This document shows positions 17,612 to 26,339 of a stretch of 64,000 nt of DNA, in pieces (the first letter of the stretch is position 1; the number at the start of each line of letters is the position of its first letter). Source of the DNA: Bradyrhizobium sp. MOS003 (GTDB taxonomy: Bacteria > Pseudomonadota > Alphaproteobacteria > Rhizobiales > Xanthobacteraceae); the NCBI RefSeq assembly GCF_003020125.1, contig NZ_PYFW01000001.1, positions 1,302,001-1,366,000 on the forward strand. Direction: 5' to 3'. The position numbers were made by a program, and so were the translations under genes. Below the pieces are notes generated by a model. That model saw only the letters and a list, made by a program, of their open reading frames with translations, ran no database searches and was not told the DNA's origin.

Positions 17612-18256
17612 CTACGCCGCCGCCTTCTTGCGCGCGAGCTCGGCCTTGTAGAGTTCGAACTCCTCCGCAACCGCCTTCGCGACCGACGGCCGCTGGCGCA
17701 GGCGTTCGTAATAGGCCTTCACGTTCGGCCATTTCGAGAGCTCGATCGGTGGCGTCGCCATGGTCCAGTTGATGACCGTGACGAGATAGGCGTCGGCGAC
17801 GCTGAAATGGTCGAGCAGGAAGTCGCGCCCCTTCAGGTAATCGTCGAGATAGTCGAGCCGCGAGAGGTTCCTCGCGAGCACGTAGGCCTTGGCTTCTTGA
17901 GGCGCCTTGGGATCGAGCACAGGCACGAACAGCCCCTTGTGCAACTCGGTGCCGATGAAGCACAGCCATTGATGCAGCCGGGTGCGATCGATACCCTCGG
18001 CGGCGCCGAGCCCCGATTGCGGGAAACGGTCGGCGACGTATTGCAGGATCGCTGCGTTCTCGGTGAGGATCACGCCTTCGTCGGTGCGCAGCGTCGGCAC
18101 CAGGCCGATCGGATTGACGGAGCGGAAGTCGGAGCCGTCGCTCAGTACCCTCTTGGTCGGCGGGTCGACCTCGAGATAGTTCGCCTCGGCACCGGCTTCG
18201 TACAGCGCGACGCGTGTTGCCATCGAACAGGCGAGCGGCGAGAAATAGAGATCCAT
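17612..18256 (-). CDS. Glutathione S-transferase family protein
   Basis: This 214-residue cytosolic GST has an N-terminal thioredoxin-like domain with MDLYFSPLACSMATRVALYE (a Ser/Cys in the active-site SPLACS) and NPIGLVPTLRTDEGVILTENAAI, which holds the cis-proline and the glutathione-binding Glu-Asn. A helical C-terminal domain includes FSVADAYL. It conjugates or reduces electrophiles with glutathione. It is divergent from a TetR gene over a 103-base gap that contains inverted half-sites, so repression by that TetR and induction by an electrophile is likely. Start and length fit the family (GstA/beta type). Confidence 0.92.
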   Translation of the reverse strand: MDLYFSPLACSMATRVALYEAGAEANYLEVDPPTKRVLSDGSDFRSVNPIGLVPTLRTDEGVILTENAAILQYVADRFPQSGLGAAEGIDRTRLHQWLCFIGTELHKGLFVPVLDPKAPQEAKAYVLARNLSRLDYLDDYLKGRDFLLDHFSVADAYLVTVINWTMATPPIELSKWPNVKAYYERLRQRPSVAKAVAEEFELYKAELARKKAAA

Positions 18257-18306
18257 CTGTAGCCTCCTTGGGCAATTCTTGCGGTTTCGCTCAACCTGGC
18301 CAGATT

Positions 18307-18373
18307 GATTTTTGTACCATCTTGCATAATATGGGACCGGTCAAGGATTAGTTTGCGAAATGGTACAAAAATC
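18307..18373. promoter_or_regulatory. Operator-like half-sites between gst and tetR
   Basis: GATTTTTGTACCAT (18307-18320) and ATGGTACAAAAATC (18360-18373) are perfect 14-base inverted copies. Their centres lie 53 bp apart, about five helical turns. The right arm includes the ATG of the tetR gene. A weaker third half-site, ATGGGAC (18331-18337), pairs with GTACCAT of the left arm at a 10-base spacing. This suits self-regulation by the TetR protein together with control of gst. The function is inferred. Confidence 0.65.
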
Positions 18374-19046
18374 GAAGCCGCCAGCTGCTGCCAGTGAACC
18401 CGAGCGCCGCGGCGAACCCGAGCGCCGCGGCGAACCTAAGCGTCGCGGACGCCCGCGCGCCTACGAACCTGACATAGCCCTCGGCAAGGCGCTGGATCTG
18501 TTCCGTACGCAGGGGTTTGCCGCGACCTCGCTCGATGATCTCAGCGAAGCGACCGGGATGAATCGCCCGAGCCTGTATGGTGCCTTCGGCGACAAGCGCG
18601 AGCTCTACATCAAGAGCTATCAGCGCTACCGCGAGGAAGCGCGGGCTTCCATGGCCGCGATCTTTCGCGAGGAAATGCCGGTGCGCCAGCGGCTGGAGCG
18701 CATCTTTGCCTCCGCGCTGAACATCTATCTGTCCGGCGAGACCGGCCCGCGCGGCTGCTTCACGGTGGTGACGGCGGCGTCGGAAGCCGTTGGCGATCCC
18801 GAAATCCGCGCCATGGTGCTCGACGGTCTCACCGAACTCGACAAGGCCTTTGCGAACTGCTTCCGCCGCGCCAGGGAGAAGGGCGAATTGCCGGAGAGTG
18901 CCGATCCAGTGGTGCTGGCGCAGGTCGCATCAGCCACCGTCCACACCATCGCCATCCGCTCGCGTGCCCGCGTGCCGCGCAAGGATCTGGAGGCGATCGT
19001 GAAGGGGGCGATTGACGTGATGGTGGTAGCGGGCGCCAAGACCTGA
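18360..19046 (+). CDS. TetR/AcrR family transcriptional regulator
   Basis: This 228-residue regulator has an N-terminal HTH with ALDLFRTQGFAATSLDDLSEATGMNRPSLYGAFGDKRELY (about residues 45-85), then an all-helical ligand domain with GPRGCFTVV. Before the HTH is an 18-bp unit repeated three times (18396-18449) that encodes EPERRG, EPERRG, EPKRRG and makes a basic tail running into RGRPR. It is divergent from a glutathione S-transferase gene, and inverted half-sites overlap its own start codon, so it probably represses both. AAGGA lies 12 bases before the ATG, a weak fit, but no later Met keeps the family N-terminus. Confidence 0.9.
   Translation: MVQKSKPPAAASEPERRGEPERRGEPKRRGRPRAYEPDIALGKALDLFRTQGFAATSLDDLSEATGMNRPSLYGAFGDKRELYIKSYQRYREEARASMAAIFREEMPVRQRLERIFASALNIYLSGETGPRGCFTVVTAASEAVGDPEIRAMVLDGLTELDKAFANCFRRAREKGELPESADPVVLAQVASATVHTIAIRSRARVPRKDLEAIVKGAIDVMVVAGAKT
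18396..18449 (+). repeat. Three 18-bp tandem repeats inside the tetR gene
   Basis: The unit gaacccgagcgccgcggc occurs twice exactly and once with four changes. It keeps the reading frame and adds charged EPERRG repeats ahead of the DNA-binding domain. Copy number could vary between strains. Confidence 0.9.
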
Positions 19047-19070
19047 GCTGTCGCGCGATCCCGCGCGTCA

Positions 19071-21038
19071 CTAAGCCGCGCGGATCTGTGCGAGAAAGCG
19101 ATCCACCTCGTCCCGCAGCCGCTGCGACTGCTTCGACAGCTCGATCGCCGAACCCAGCACTTCCTCGGCCGCTGTGCCCGTCGCGGCGATGCCGGCCGTG
19201 ACGCCGGAGATGTTCTGCGAGACTTCGCCGGTGCGGGCCGCCGCCTGCTGGACGTTCTGTGCGATCTCCTGCGTCGCCGTGCCCTGCTGGCCGACGGCCG
19301 CGGCGATCGCGGCGGAGATCTCATCCACCTGCTGGATCGTCACGCAGATCGACTGAATGCCGTCCACGGCGCCGGATGTCTCGCCCTGCACGGCCGTGAC
19401 CTGTGCCCCGATCTCCTCGGTCGCCTTCGCCGTCTGCGTCGCCAGAGCCTTGACTTCGGAAGCGACCACGGCAAAGCCGCGGCCGGCTTCGCCCGCGCGC
19501 GCCGCTTCAATGGTCGCGTTCAACGCCAGCAGGTTGGTCTGGCCGGCGATGCCGTTGATGAAGGAGACGACGTCGCCGATTTTCTGCGCGGCCTCCGCCA
19601 GGCTCTGCACGCGCGCATTCGACTGCCGTCCGTCGCTTGCGGCCTTGCCGACCACCTCGGTCGCGTGGGCAAGGCGCCGGCTGATTTCGGTCATCGAGGA
19701 GGACAGCTCTTCCGCCGCCGCCGCGACGGTCTGCACGTTCTCCGAGGCCAGTGTCGAGGCCGACGACACCGCGCGCGTCTGCTGTCGGGATTGCTCGACG
19801 ATGGCCGACATCGACCGCGCCGTATGCTCCATCTCGACCGCAGCCGAGGACACCGTGGTGACGACGTCGCGGATGCTGGCCTCGAAATTGTCGGCAAGCG
19901 CGGCGAAGGCGCGCCGCTTCTCCGCTTCGGACTGCGCCTTGGCTTCCAGCTGCTCGGCCTGGAGCTTGCCGAAGTTGACGGCGTTGTCGCGGAACACCGC
20001 GACCGCCTTCACCATCGCCCCGACTTCGTCGTTCGCCTTGCTGGCGGGGATCGTGACGTCGGTCCGGCCGTCTGCGAGTTCGCGCATGACCGACGTGATG
20101 GAGAGGATCGGGCGCGAGATGCTGCGGGCGATGAGATAGCCGACGATGGCGGCAAGCACGAGCCCGATCGCGGCGATCGCGATCGAAAGCCACCAGGCGC
20201 GGTCGGCCGAGGCTTCGTAATCGGCATTGTCCATCACCAGCTCGACGGCCCCGAGCGGCTTTCCGGAAAAGTCCTTGATCGGTCCGAGCAGCACTGCGAC
20301 CGGCGTGGTGTCGAGCTTGGCCCGTTTCACGGTGAAGCTGCCTGCGGTCGCGCGCCCGTAGTCGCCCGCGTCGAAGAAGCTCTTGCCCTTCAGCGTGCCG
20401 CCGAACAGCTTGAAGCCGGAGCCGTCGGCGAGGTGGAAGGCGACGTCGACATGGCGGTTGGTCTTGAAATCGTCGAGGAAAGACTGGCCGAAGGTCAGGC
20501 CGAATTCGACCGAGCCGAGATGCTTGGCCCCTTGCGCGATCGGCACCACGCCGCGGATGCCGAGTCCGGCGACGCCGCCTTCGAGGCCGATCACGACCTT
20601 ATGTTCCTGATTGGCGACCAGAACGGTCTTGCGGAAGCCGGAAAGATCGTCGCCGAATTTGGCGGGCTGGTGCACACGCAGGAACGAGGTCGCCGGCGCC
20701 ACATGGAATTGGAACTGCTCGACGCCGTATTCGGATTTGGTCGCGGCGAACACCGGCCCGAAAAGCCCGACCAGGGCGTTGCGGTCTTGTTTGGCCATCG
20801 CGTCCTGCGTCGCCGGCATCGCGGCCACGATCGCGCTCATGGCGGCCGCCCGGTGCGATTCCTCGGCGATGCGCGATTGAAGAGCGTCATAGTGGCTGTG
20901 CAATTCGCGCTGGTCGGCGCGGTCGATGATCCCCGCGATGATCCACATCGCCCCCAGCACGGCGAACAGGGCCGTCGCCGCCGCCGTCACCGCCAGGGCA
21001 ACCGTAATCCGCATCCTGAGGCCGAGGCTCGCGCGCAT
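19071..21038 (-). CDS. Methyl-accepting chemotaxis protein with periplasmic Cache-type sensor
   Basis: This 655-residue receptor has TM1 at about 10-36, a large periplasmic domain (about 37-283) that looks like a double-Cache sensor, TM2 at about 286-308, a HAMP domain starting [19 protein letters not shown], and a cytoplasmic signalling domain with the hairpin tip [40 protein letters not shown]. It senses an extracellular solute and signals to CheA/CheW. No che genes lie nearby, so it is an orphan receptor. No CheR-docking pentapeptide is visible at the C-terminus (FLAQIRAA). Confidence 0.93.
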   Translation of the reverse strand: MRASLGLRMRITVALAVTAAATALFAVLGAMWIIAGIIDRADQRELHSHYDALQSRIAEESHRAAAMSAIVAAMPATQDAMAKQDRNALVGLFGPVFAATKSEYGVEQFQFHVAPATSFLRVHQPAKFGDDLSGFRKTVLVANQEHKVVIGLEGGVAGLGIRGVVPIAQGAKHLGSVEFGLTFGQSFLDDFKTNRHVDVAFHLADGSGFKLFGGTLKGKSFFDAGDYGRATAGSFTVKRAKLDTTPVAVLLGPIKDFSGKPLGAVELVMDNADYEASADRAWWLSIAIAAIGLVLAAIVGYLIARSISRPILSITSVMRELADGRTDVTIPASKANDEVGAMVKAVAVFRDNAVNFGKLQAEQLEAKAQSEAEKRRAFAALADNFEASIRDVVTTVSSAAVEMEHTARSMSAIVEQSRQQTRAVSSASTLASENVQTVAAAAEELSSSMTEISRRLAHATEVVGKAASDGRQSNARVQSLAEAAQKIGDVVSFINGIAGQTNLLALNATIEAARAGEAGRGFAVVASEVKALATQTAKATEEIGAQVTAVQGETSGAVDGIQSICVTIQQVDEISAAIAAAVGQQGTATQEIAQNVQQAAARTGEVSQNISGVTAGIAATGTAAEEVLGSAIELSKQSQRLRDEVDRFLAQIRAA

Positions 21039-21162
21039 GTCCGACTCGTTCGTTGACCGTCGGTTAAAAGCACTATCGGTTTCTCGCTAAAAGAGAGTGA
21101 ACGGGATACCGGCAGAGCGCACCAGCCGGGGACGACGCAAGTGTGGGGAGTCAGCTTCAGCC

Positions 21163-22128
21163 TCAATATCCCCGCGCCCGATCCACCACGTTCTCCAACG
21201 CTCCGCCGGCCTCGAAGCGCGCGATCTGCTCGGCGACATAGGCCGAGATCGCGTCCGCGTCGGTGTCGGCTGCGTTGTGCGGCGTCAGCACCACCTTGGG
21301 GTGGGTCCAGAACCGGCTGTCCGCCGGCTGCGGCTCCTGCACGAAGACGTCGAGCGAGGCGGCGCCCAGCGTGCCATCGTCGAGGCAGGCGAGGATGTCG
21401 GCCTCGTTCTGCAAGCCGCCGCGGCCGGCATTGATCAGCACCGGCGCGCCCAGCGGACTGTTGCGGTTGAGCCTGGTGAAGACGTCGCGGTTGAGGATGC
21501 CGTGTGTCTCCGGCGTCAGCGGCAGCAGCGACACCAGGATGTCGGTCTTGCGCAGGAAGGCATCCATGCCTGCGGTGCCATGGAAGCATTCGACGCCATC
21601 GATCGCGCGCGGGCTGCGGCTCCAGCCGGCGACACGGAAGCCGAGTCGGCGCAGCAATTCGGCCGCATCCGCCCCCAACGTGCCAAGCCCCATGACGCCG
21701 ACCGTGACCGCGCTCGCCGGCCATTGATATCTGGGCTCCCAACGCTTCGCGCGCTGCGAGTCGCGCAAGTAGAGCTCCTGGCGGTGGTGCATCAGCACGT
21801 GCAGCACGACATATTCGGTCATGCGGCCGGTCAGGTCGGGCACGGCGACGCGCACCAGCGGCACGTCAGGCAGGCTCTTGTCCGCCATCAGCGCATCGAC
21901 GCCGGCGCCGAGATTGAAGATCGCCCGCAGATTGGGAAAAGTGCCGAGATCGCCCGGCACCGGCTTCCACACCGTGGCATAGTGCACCTCGGCCGGATCG
22001 AGCGTGGAATCCGGCAGCAGCACCACGCGACGTCCGCCGCAGACCGCGTCGAACCGGGCCTTCCAGCGCTCCGGCAGCCAGTTCTGCTGCGTGCTGTTGA
22101 TCAGGACGGCCAGGGTGCCTTTGGTCAT
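21163..22128 (-). CDS. ghrA: Glyoxylate/hydroxypyruvate reductase A-type 2-hydroxyacid dehydrogenase
   Basis: This 321-residue D-2-hydroxyacid dehydrogenase of the GhrA branch has the nucleotide motif VGVMGLGTLG, the active-site arginine in INAGRGGLQNE, the acidic partner in LDVFVQEPQP, and the catalytic histidine in LTPHNAADTD. The N-terminal IFNLGAGVDALMADKSLPDVPLVR block is typical of GhrA. It reduces glyoxylate or hydroxypyruvate with NAD(P)H in the cytosol. It is a single gene, divergent from the YCII/sigma pair. Confidence 0.9.
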   Translation of the reverse strand: MTKGTLAVLINSTQQNWLPERWKARFDAVCGGRRVVLLPDSTLDPAEVHYATVWKPVPGDLGTFPNLRAIFNLGAGVDALMADKSLPDVPLVRVAVPDLTGRMTEYVVLHVLMHHRQELYLRDSQRAKRWEPRYQWPASAVTVGVMGLGTLGADAAELLRRLGFRVAGWSRSPRAIDGVECFHGTAGMDAFLRKTDILVSLLPLTPETHGILNRDVFTRLNRNSPLGAPVLINAGRGGLQNEADILACLDDGTLGAASLDVFVQEPQPADSRFWTHPKVVLTPHNAADTDADAISAYVAEQIARFEAGGALENVVDRARGY

Positions 22129-22272
22129 TCGAAGTGCCTCGTTGGGTTCCGCTTACAACGGCCCTCCTTGGCACGATCTGCTGGACTTTTCCTGCAAATT
22201 ATTTCCGCAGCGCTGTCGGGGCGGGGCATATTGGCGCGTCTTCAAATCAAGCCTTCGAGGAAAGCGCCGCCT

Positions 22273-22641
22273 ATGCTTTACGCCATCCTTTGCTATCACG
22301 ATGAGGACTTCGTCGGCTCCTGGAGCAAGGAGCAGGACGAGGCCGTGATGAAGAAGCTCGCCGTGGTGCAGGAGAAGCTCACCCAGCAGGGCCGGCTCGG
22401 GCCGGTGGCGCGACTGCTGCCGACCACGGCAGCGGCGACCTTGCGCAAGGAAGATCCCCCGCTGGTGCTGGACGGCCCCTATGCCGAGACCAAGGAGCAG
22501 TTGCTCGGCTTCTACATCGTCGACTGCAAGAATCTCGACGAGGCGCTCGACGTCGCGCGCGATCTTGGTGCTGCCAATCCCGGTGGCGCCTATGAGGTGC
22601 GTCCCGTCGGCGTGTTCCGGCCCGGAGGAATTTCGGCGTGA
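22273..22641 (+). CDS. YCII/DGPF-domain protein paired with an ECF42 sigma factor
   Basis: This 122-residue protein with the block LVLDGPYAETKEQLLGFYIVD is the DGPF-type variant of the YCII family, an alpha-beta ferredoxin-like fold. Its stop overlaps the GTG of the following sigma gene by 4 bases (GTGA), so the two are translated together. DGPF proteins are the known genomic partners of ECF42 sigma factors; their biochemical role is not settled. GAGGAAA lies 11 bases before the ATG. The much longer open frame upstream is antisense to ghrA and is not coding. Confidence 0.9.
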   Translation: MLYAILCYHDEDFVGSWSKEQDEAVMKKLAVVQEKLTQQGRLGPVARLLPTTAAATLRKEDPPLVLDGPYAETKEQLLGFYIVDCKNLDEALDVARDLGAANPGGAYEVRPVGVFRPGGISA

Positions 22642-23939
22642 GCGAGGCCGACACTGGCTGGATCGAGACCGCGCTGACCTCGGCGCGGCCCCAGGCCGTC
22701 GGCGCGCTGCTGCGTTATTTCCGCGATATCGACACCGCCGAGGAGGCGTTCCAGAACGCCTCCCTGCGCGCACTCAAGAGCTGGCCGCAGAACGGGCCGC
22801 CGCGCGATCCTGCGGCCTGGCTGATCATGGTCGGCCGCAATGCCGCCATCGACGAGGTGCGCCGGACCCGCAAGCAGCAGCCGCTGCCGGAGGACGACCA
22901 GGCGATTTCCGATCTCGACGACGCCGAAGGCGCGCTGGCCGAGCGGCTGGACGGCTCGCACTACCGCGACGACATTTTGAGGTTGATGTTCATCTGCTGC
23001 CATCCGCAATTGCCGGCGACGCAGCAGATCGCGCTGGCGCTGCGCATCGTCTCGGGCCTCACGGTGAAGCAGATCGCGCGCGCCTTCCTGGTCTCGGACG
23101 CGGCGATGGAGCAGCGTATCACCCGCGCCAAGGCCAAGGTCGCGGAGGCCGGCACGCCGTTCGAAACGCCCGGCGCAATCGAGCGGTCCGAGCGGCTCGC
23201 CGGTGTCGCGGCGATGATCTATTTGATCTTCAACGAGGGCTATTCGGCGAGCGGCGACACCGCGGAGATCCGCAAGCCGCTCTGCGAGGAGGCGATCCGG
23301 CTGGGGCGCCTGGTGCTCAGGCTGTTTCCGAGCGAGCCGGAGATCATGGGGCTCACGGCGCTCTGCTTGCTGCAGCATGCGCGCAGTGCCGCGCGTTTTG
23401 CCGCGGACGGCTCGCTGATCCTGCTGGACGACCAGGACCGCTCGCTGTGGAACGGCACCATGATCGCGGAAGGGCTGGCGCTGATCGACAAGGCGATGCG
23501 CCATCGCCGCAGCGGGCCGTATCAGATCCAGGCCGCGATCGCCGCGCTGCATGCCCGAGCGGCGACGCCGGAGGAGACCGACTGGGCGCAGATCGACCTG
23601 CTCTACGGCGCGCTCGAGGTCGTGCAGCCGTCTCCTGTGGTGACGCTCAACCGCGCGGTCGCGGTCGCCAAGGTGCGCGGGCCGCAGGCCGCGCTCGATC
23701 TGATCGAGCCGCTGGCCTCGAAGCTCGCCAACTATTTTCATTTCTACGGCGTGCGCGGCGCCTTCCTGATGCAACTCGGCCGCAACGACGAGGCGTGTGT
23801 CGCCTTCGACCGCGCCATCGCGCTTGCCAACACCTCCGCAGAAGCCGCCCACATTCGCATGCACATCGATCGCCTGATCCGGGACAACCAGCCGAAGCAG
23901 GCCAATGGCGGCGCCAGGCAGGGCGCGAAGGCGACGTGA
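22638..23939 (+). CDS. ECF sigma factor, ECF42 group (with C-terminal extension)
   Basis: This 433-residue sigma factor has region 2 at about 10-80 (ALLRYFRDIDTAEEAFQNAS, then AWLIMVGRNAAIDEVRR) and region 4 at about 110-170 (LPATQQIALALRIVSGLTVKQIA, then AFLVSDAAMEQRITRAKAKV). A helical C-terminal extension (about 185-420; VIYLIFNEGYSAS-type motif, TPR-like) follows and defines ECF42. No anti-sigma gene is present, as expected for this group. It starts with GTG behind a strong GGAGGAA site and overlaps the DGPF gene. SRPBCC and VOC genes follow and may be targets. Confidence 0.92.
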   Translation: MSEADTGWIETALTSARPQAVGALLRYFRDIDTAEEAFQNASLRALKSWPQNGPPRDPAAWLIMVGRNAAIDEVRRTRKQQPLPEDDQAISDLDDAEGALAERLDGSHYRDDILRLMFICCHPQLPATQQIALALRIVSGLTVKQIARAFLVSDAAMEQRITRAKAKVAEAGTPFETPGAIERSERLAGVAAMIYLIFNEGYSASGDTAEIRKPLCEEAIRLGRLVLRLFPSEPEIMGLTALCLLQHARSAARFAADGSLILLDDQDRSLWNGTMIAEGLALIDKAMRHRRSGPYQIQAAIAALHARAATPEETDWAQIDLLYGALEVVQPSPVVTLNRAVAVAKVRGPQAALDLIEPLASKLANYFHFYGVRGAFLMQLGRNDEACVAFDRAIALANTSAEAAHIRMHIDRLIRDNQPKQANGGARQGAKAT

Positions 23940-24029
23940 CACCCGGGACAACGCGGGCAAAAATCTCGCTTCGAGTTGTCGGCCCCGGCGCCCTTGCATC
24001 GTCCTAGGTCCGTATCCAGGGAGCGATCC

Positions 24030-24569
24030 ATGCTGAAAGCCATTGCCGTCATCGCCATCGTGCTCGCCGTTGGAATTGCGGGCGTCCTCGCCTTTGCTCT
24101 GACCAAACCCGACACCTTTCGCGTCGAGCGCAGCCTCGCGGTGAAGGCGCCGCCGGGCGCGATCTATCCGCAGGTCGCCGATTTCCACCGCTGGACCGCT
24201 TGGTCCCCCTATGAGAGCCGCGATCCCGCCATGAAGCGTACCTTCGGTGGAGCTGCGGCAGGGAAGGGCGCGACCTACGCCTGGGACGGCAACAACAATG
24301 TCGGCGCCGGCCACATGGAGATCCTCGAGGCGAATCCCGCGTCAAAGCTCCGCATCAAGCTCGACTTCGAACGTCCGTTCGAAGGCCACAACACTGCCGA
24401 TTTCACCTTTGTGCCGCAGGGCGATGCCACACTGGTGACATGGGCGATGTCCGGTCCGGCCCCGTTCCTGTCCAAGGTCATGCAGGTCTTCATCAACATG
24501 GACAGCATGATCGGCAAGGATTTCGAGGCCGGCCTCGCCGGCCTGAAGAAGCTCGCCGAGAAACAATGA
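24030..24569 (+). CDS. SRPBCC family (polyketide cyclase-like) protein with membrane anchor
   Basis: This 179-residue protein has one N-terminal hydrophobic helix (AIAVIAIVLAVGIAGVLAFAL) and then an SRPBCC domain with VERSLAVKAPPGAIYPQVADF, WTAWSPYESRDPAMK and the C-terminal helix MIGKDFEAGLAGLKKLAE. SRPBCC domains form a deep hydrophobic pocket, and the ligand here is unknown. AGGGAG precedes the ATG at 24030. It lies 90 bases after the ECF42 gene on the same strand and may be co-transcribed or sigma-controlled. Confidence 0.85.
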   Translation: MLKAIAVIAIVLAVGIAGVLAFALTKPDTFRVERSLAVKAPPGAIYPQVADFHRWTAWSPYESRDPAMKRTFGGAAAGKGATYAWDGNNNVGAGHMEILEANPASKLRIKLDFERPFEGHNTADFTFVPQGDATLVTWAMSGPAPFLSKVMQVFINMDSMIGKDFEAGLAGLKKLAEKQ

Positions 24570-24599
24570 GCCTCACTGCAAACGAAGAGGAGAGAAACG

Positions 24600-25013
24600 A
24601 TGCTCAACCCCTATCTGTTCTATCAAGACAGTTGTGAAGCGGCGTTCAACTTCTACGCCAAGGCGCTCGGCGGCAAGATCGAGGCGATGATGCGGTCATC
24701 GGAGGCACCCTCGGACGTGCCCGCCGCGCCCGGACGCGAGAAGACGATCATGCATGCACGGATGTCGCTGCCCGACGGCAGCGTATTGATGGCCTCCGAT
24801 GCGCCGCCAGAGCATTTCCATAAGCCTCAAGGCTTTTCGATCTCGCTCACGGTCAGGGATACCGAGGAAGGCGAGCGCAAGTTCAACGCGCTCGCCGACG
24901 GCGGATCCGTCACCATGCCCTTCAGCAAGACGTTCTGGGCCAAGGGCTTTGGCATGTGCGTCGACAAGTTCGGGATTCCCTGGATGGTGAACTGCCCGGC
25001 CGAAGGAATGTGA
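24600..25013 (+). CDS. VOC family protein (PhnB/glyoxalase-like)
   Basis: This 137-residue protein has LNPYLFYQDSCEAAFNFYAKALGG and the ending KTFWAKGFGMCVDKFGIPWMVN, typical of the PhnB/'3-demethylubiquinone methyltransferase-like' VOC group. It begins 30 bases after the SRPBCC stop with a GAGGAGAG site, so the two form an operon. The catalytic role is unknown. Such genes often accompany ECF42/DGPF and SRPBCC genes, which suggests a shared stress- or xenobiotic-related response. Confidence 0.88.
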   Translation: MLNPYLFYQDSCEAAFNFYAKALGGKIEAMMRSSEAPSDVPAAPGREKTIMHARMSLPDGSVLMASDAPPEHFHKPQGFSISLTVRDTEEGERKFNALADGGSVTMPFSKTFWAKGFGMCVDKFGIPWMVNCPAEGM

Positions 25014-25045
25014 CGGGCGCGACCGCCTGCATGATGAGCCGCGAT

Positions 25046-25072
25046 CCCTCTCTCCAGCGTTGCGAGAGAGGG
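25046..25072. other. Hairpin after the VOC gene
   Basis: CCCTCTCT (25046-25053) pairs with AGAGAGGG (25065-25072). No T-run follows on either strand, so it is only a possible transcription end or RNA-stabilising hairpin. Confidence 0.35.
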
Positions 25073-25116
25073 GGGGCTTGAATTTATCGCGTCATACCCG
25101 GATCCATCGCGAGCGC

Positions 25117-25479
25117 TCAACGGATCGATCCGGTCACGCCCTCGCCTTGCTGTGGCGCCTGAACGCAGCGAGGACAGATCACGAGCTTGGTGCCGAGCTT
25201 CCTGTCGTTCTCCGCTTCGATCTCGTCATGGACCGCCCACCACGCCTCCGAGTATGGCTGCAAGGTGCCCAGCACGCGTTCCCGTTCCTGATTGGGATCA
25301 GTCGCCGCGGGCGCGAGGTTCGTCGCGCGACGCTTCGCGGCATGAGGGTGGTTCGAGCCGTTGTTGGGGTCCTGGCCGAGGCCGTCCCATGCGATCGGGC
25401 GGCGCTCCTGCGCCGGTGCGACTGCGCAGCCAAGCAGCGCCGTGCAGAAAGTGAGCAAGATGAAGCCATGTCGCATCAT
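25117..25479 (-). CDS. Small exported protein, possible lipoprotein
   Basis: This protein of about 120 residues has a signal peptide (MMRHGFILLTFCTALLGC). LLGC is a good lipobox, so Cys18 may be lipidated; AVAPAQ just after it offers a signal peptidase I site instead. The mature part has PNNGSNHPHAAKRRA and ends with a CPRC pair near residue 105. I do not recognise a family and assign no function. The gene stands alone between the VOC gene and a 280-base gap. Confidence 0.65.
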   Translation of the reverse strand: MMRHGFILLTFCTALLGCAVAPAQERRPIAWDGLGQDPNNGSNHPHAAKRRATNLAPAATDPNQERERVLGTLQPYSEAWWAVHDEIEAENDRKLGTKLVICPRCVQAPQQGEGVTGSIR

Positions 25480-25755
25480 ACCGGATCCAGATTTCGGTGC
25501 ACGATCCGCAAGGCTGCGTGTGGAGAACCTGCGTCGATCAAATGGAACTCAAGGGATGGGCCGTCATGGCTGAGGGAACGAACTCACGAATCGCATCACT
25601 TTGCGGGCGCAGTGAGGCCACTTCGTGAAACCCCGCGGACTGCATTGCACAACAATTGACACAAAATTGGGCTGTGATCTGCACGTCAGAATCGCTATTC
25701 ATGATTCATAAAAGCTTCAAACCGGGATGGACGTCACTTAGAGGGGGAGCGACCG

Positions 25756-25848
25756 ATGGCGACGGCGCTACAGATCAATTTTGCTCTTTGGGGGATGCTC
25801 ATCTGCGCCAGCATGAAGCTGGTGCCGGTGATTCAGACTCTTTATTGA
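25756..25848 (+). CDS. Putative 30-residue membrane peptide
   Basis: A short frame encodes a 30-residue peptide with one hydrophobic segment (LQINFALWGMLICASMKLVP) that could cross the membrane once. A strong ribosome site, GAGGGGGAG (25741-25749), lies 6 bases before the ATG, and the stop TGA is at 25846. I recall similar short MATALQINFALW-type proteins in Bradyrhizobium, which supports a real gene. It lies in an otherwise empty gap of about 400 bases. The function is unknown. Confidence 0.55.
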   Translation: MATALQINFALWGMLICASMKLVPVIQTLY

Positions 25849-25877
25849 AGCTGGCCAAACCGTGGTGAGTGGGTTCT

Positions 25878-26315
25878 TCACCGGCAACGCGGATAGATCG
25901 CGGCGAGATCGCGGCCTTTCAACAGCAGAAGCCGTGAGCTCAGGCCGCCGCGGCGGCTGATCCAGTCGCGCACGGGGCCGGGATAGGCGGCAAGGACCGC
26001 GACCGATGCTTCCGGCTCGGCATAGAAGCGCCCGCGCCGGTCCACCGAACGCGCCGCATGGAAGCCGAGCACGGCGCGCTTGGTGACGCAGATGCGCTCG
26101 CCCGGCACGATGCTCAGCACCAGCGTGCAGGCAGACAGGCAGGGACCGTCGATCACCACGCGCTCGCCGCTCTCACGTACCTTCTCGAACAGATCGAGGA
26201 ACGGCCCGACCTGCCCGCCGGGAGACTGGATGATGCGGATTTCGGCTGATGCAGGCGCGGTGGCGAGCAGCGCGGATATAAGGATCAGGGCGTTGAGAAA
26301 AGCAGCGCGTTGCAT
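25878..26315 (-). CDS. Periplasmic protein with ClpP/crotonase-like fold (COG3904-like)
   Basis: This 145-residue protein has a signal peptide (MQRAAFLNALILISALLATAPASA, cut before EIRI). The mature part, GGQVGPFLDLFEKVRESGERVVIDGPCLSACTLVLSIVP followed by RAVLGFHAA, follows the layout of the predicted periplasmic ClpP-like proteins, with a serine in the LSAC turn at the nucleophile position. Whether it is an active peptidase is unknown. The ATG at 26315 gives a clean signal peptide; the longer frame adds 29 residues that come from a repeat. Confidence 0.7.
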   Translation of the reverse strand: MQRAAFLNALILISALLATAPASAEIRIIQSPGGQVGPFLDLFEKVRESGERVVIDGPCLSACTLVLSIVPGERICVTKRAVLGFHAARSVDRRGRFYAEPEASVAVLAAYPGPVRDWISRRGGLSSRLLLLKGRDLAAIYPRCR

Positions 26316-26339
26316 GGAGTACTCCACAAGCTCGAATCC

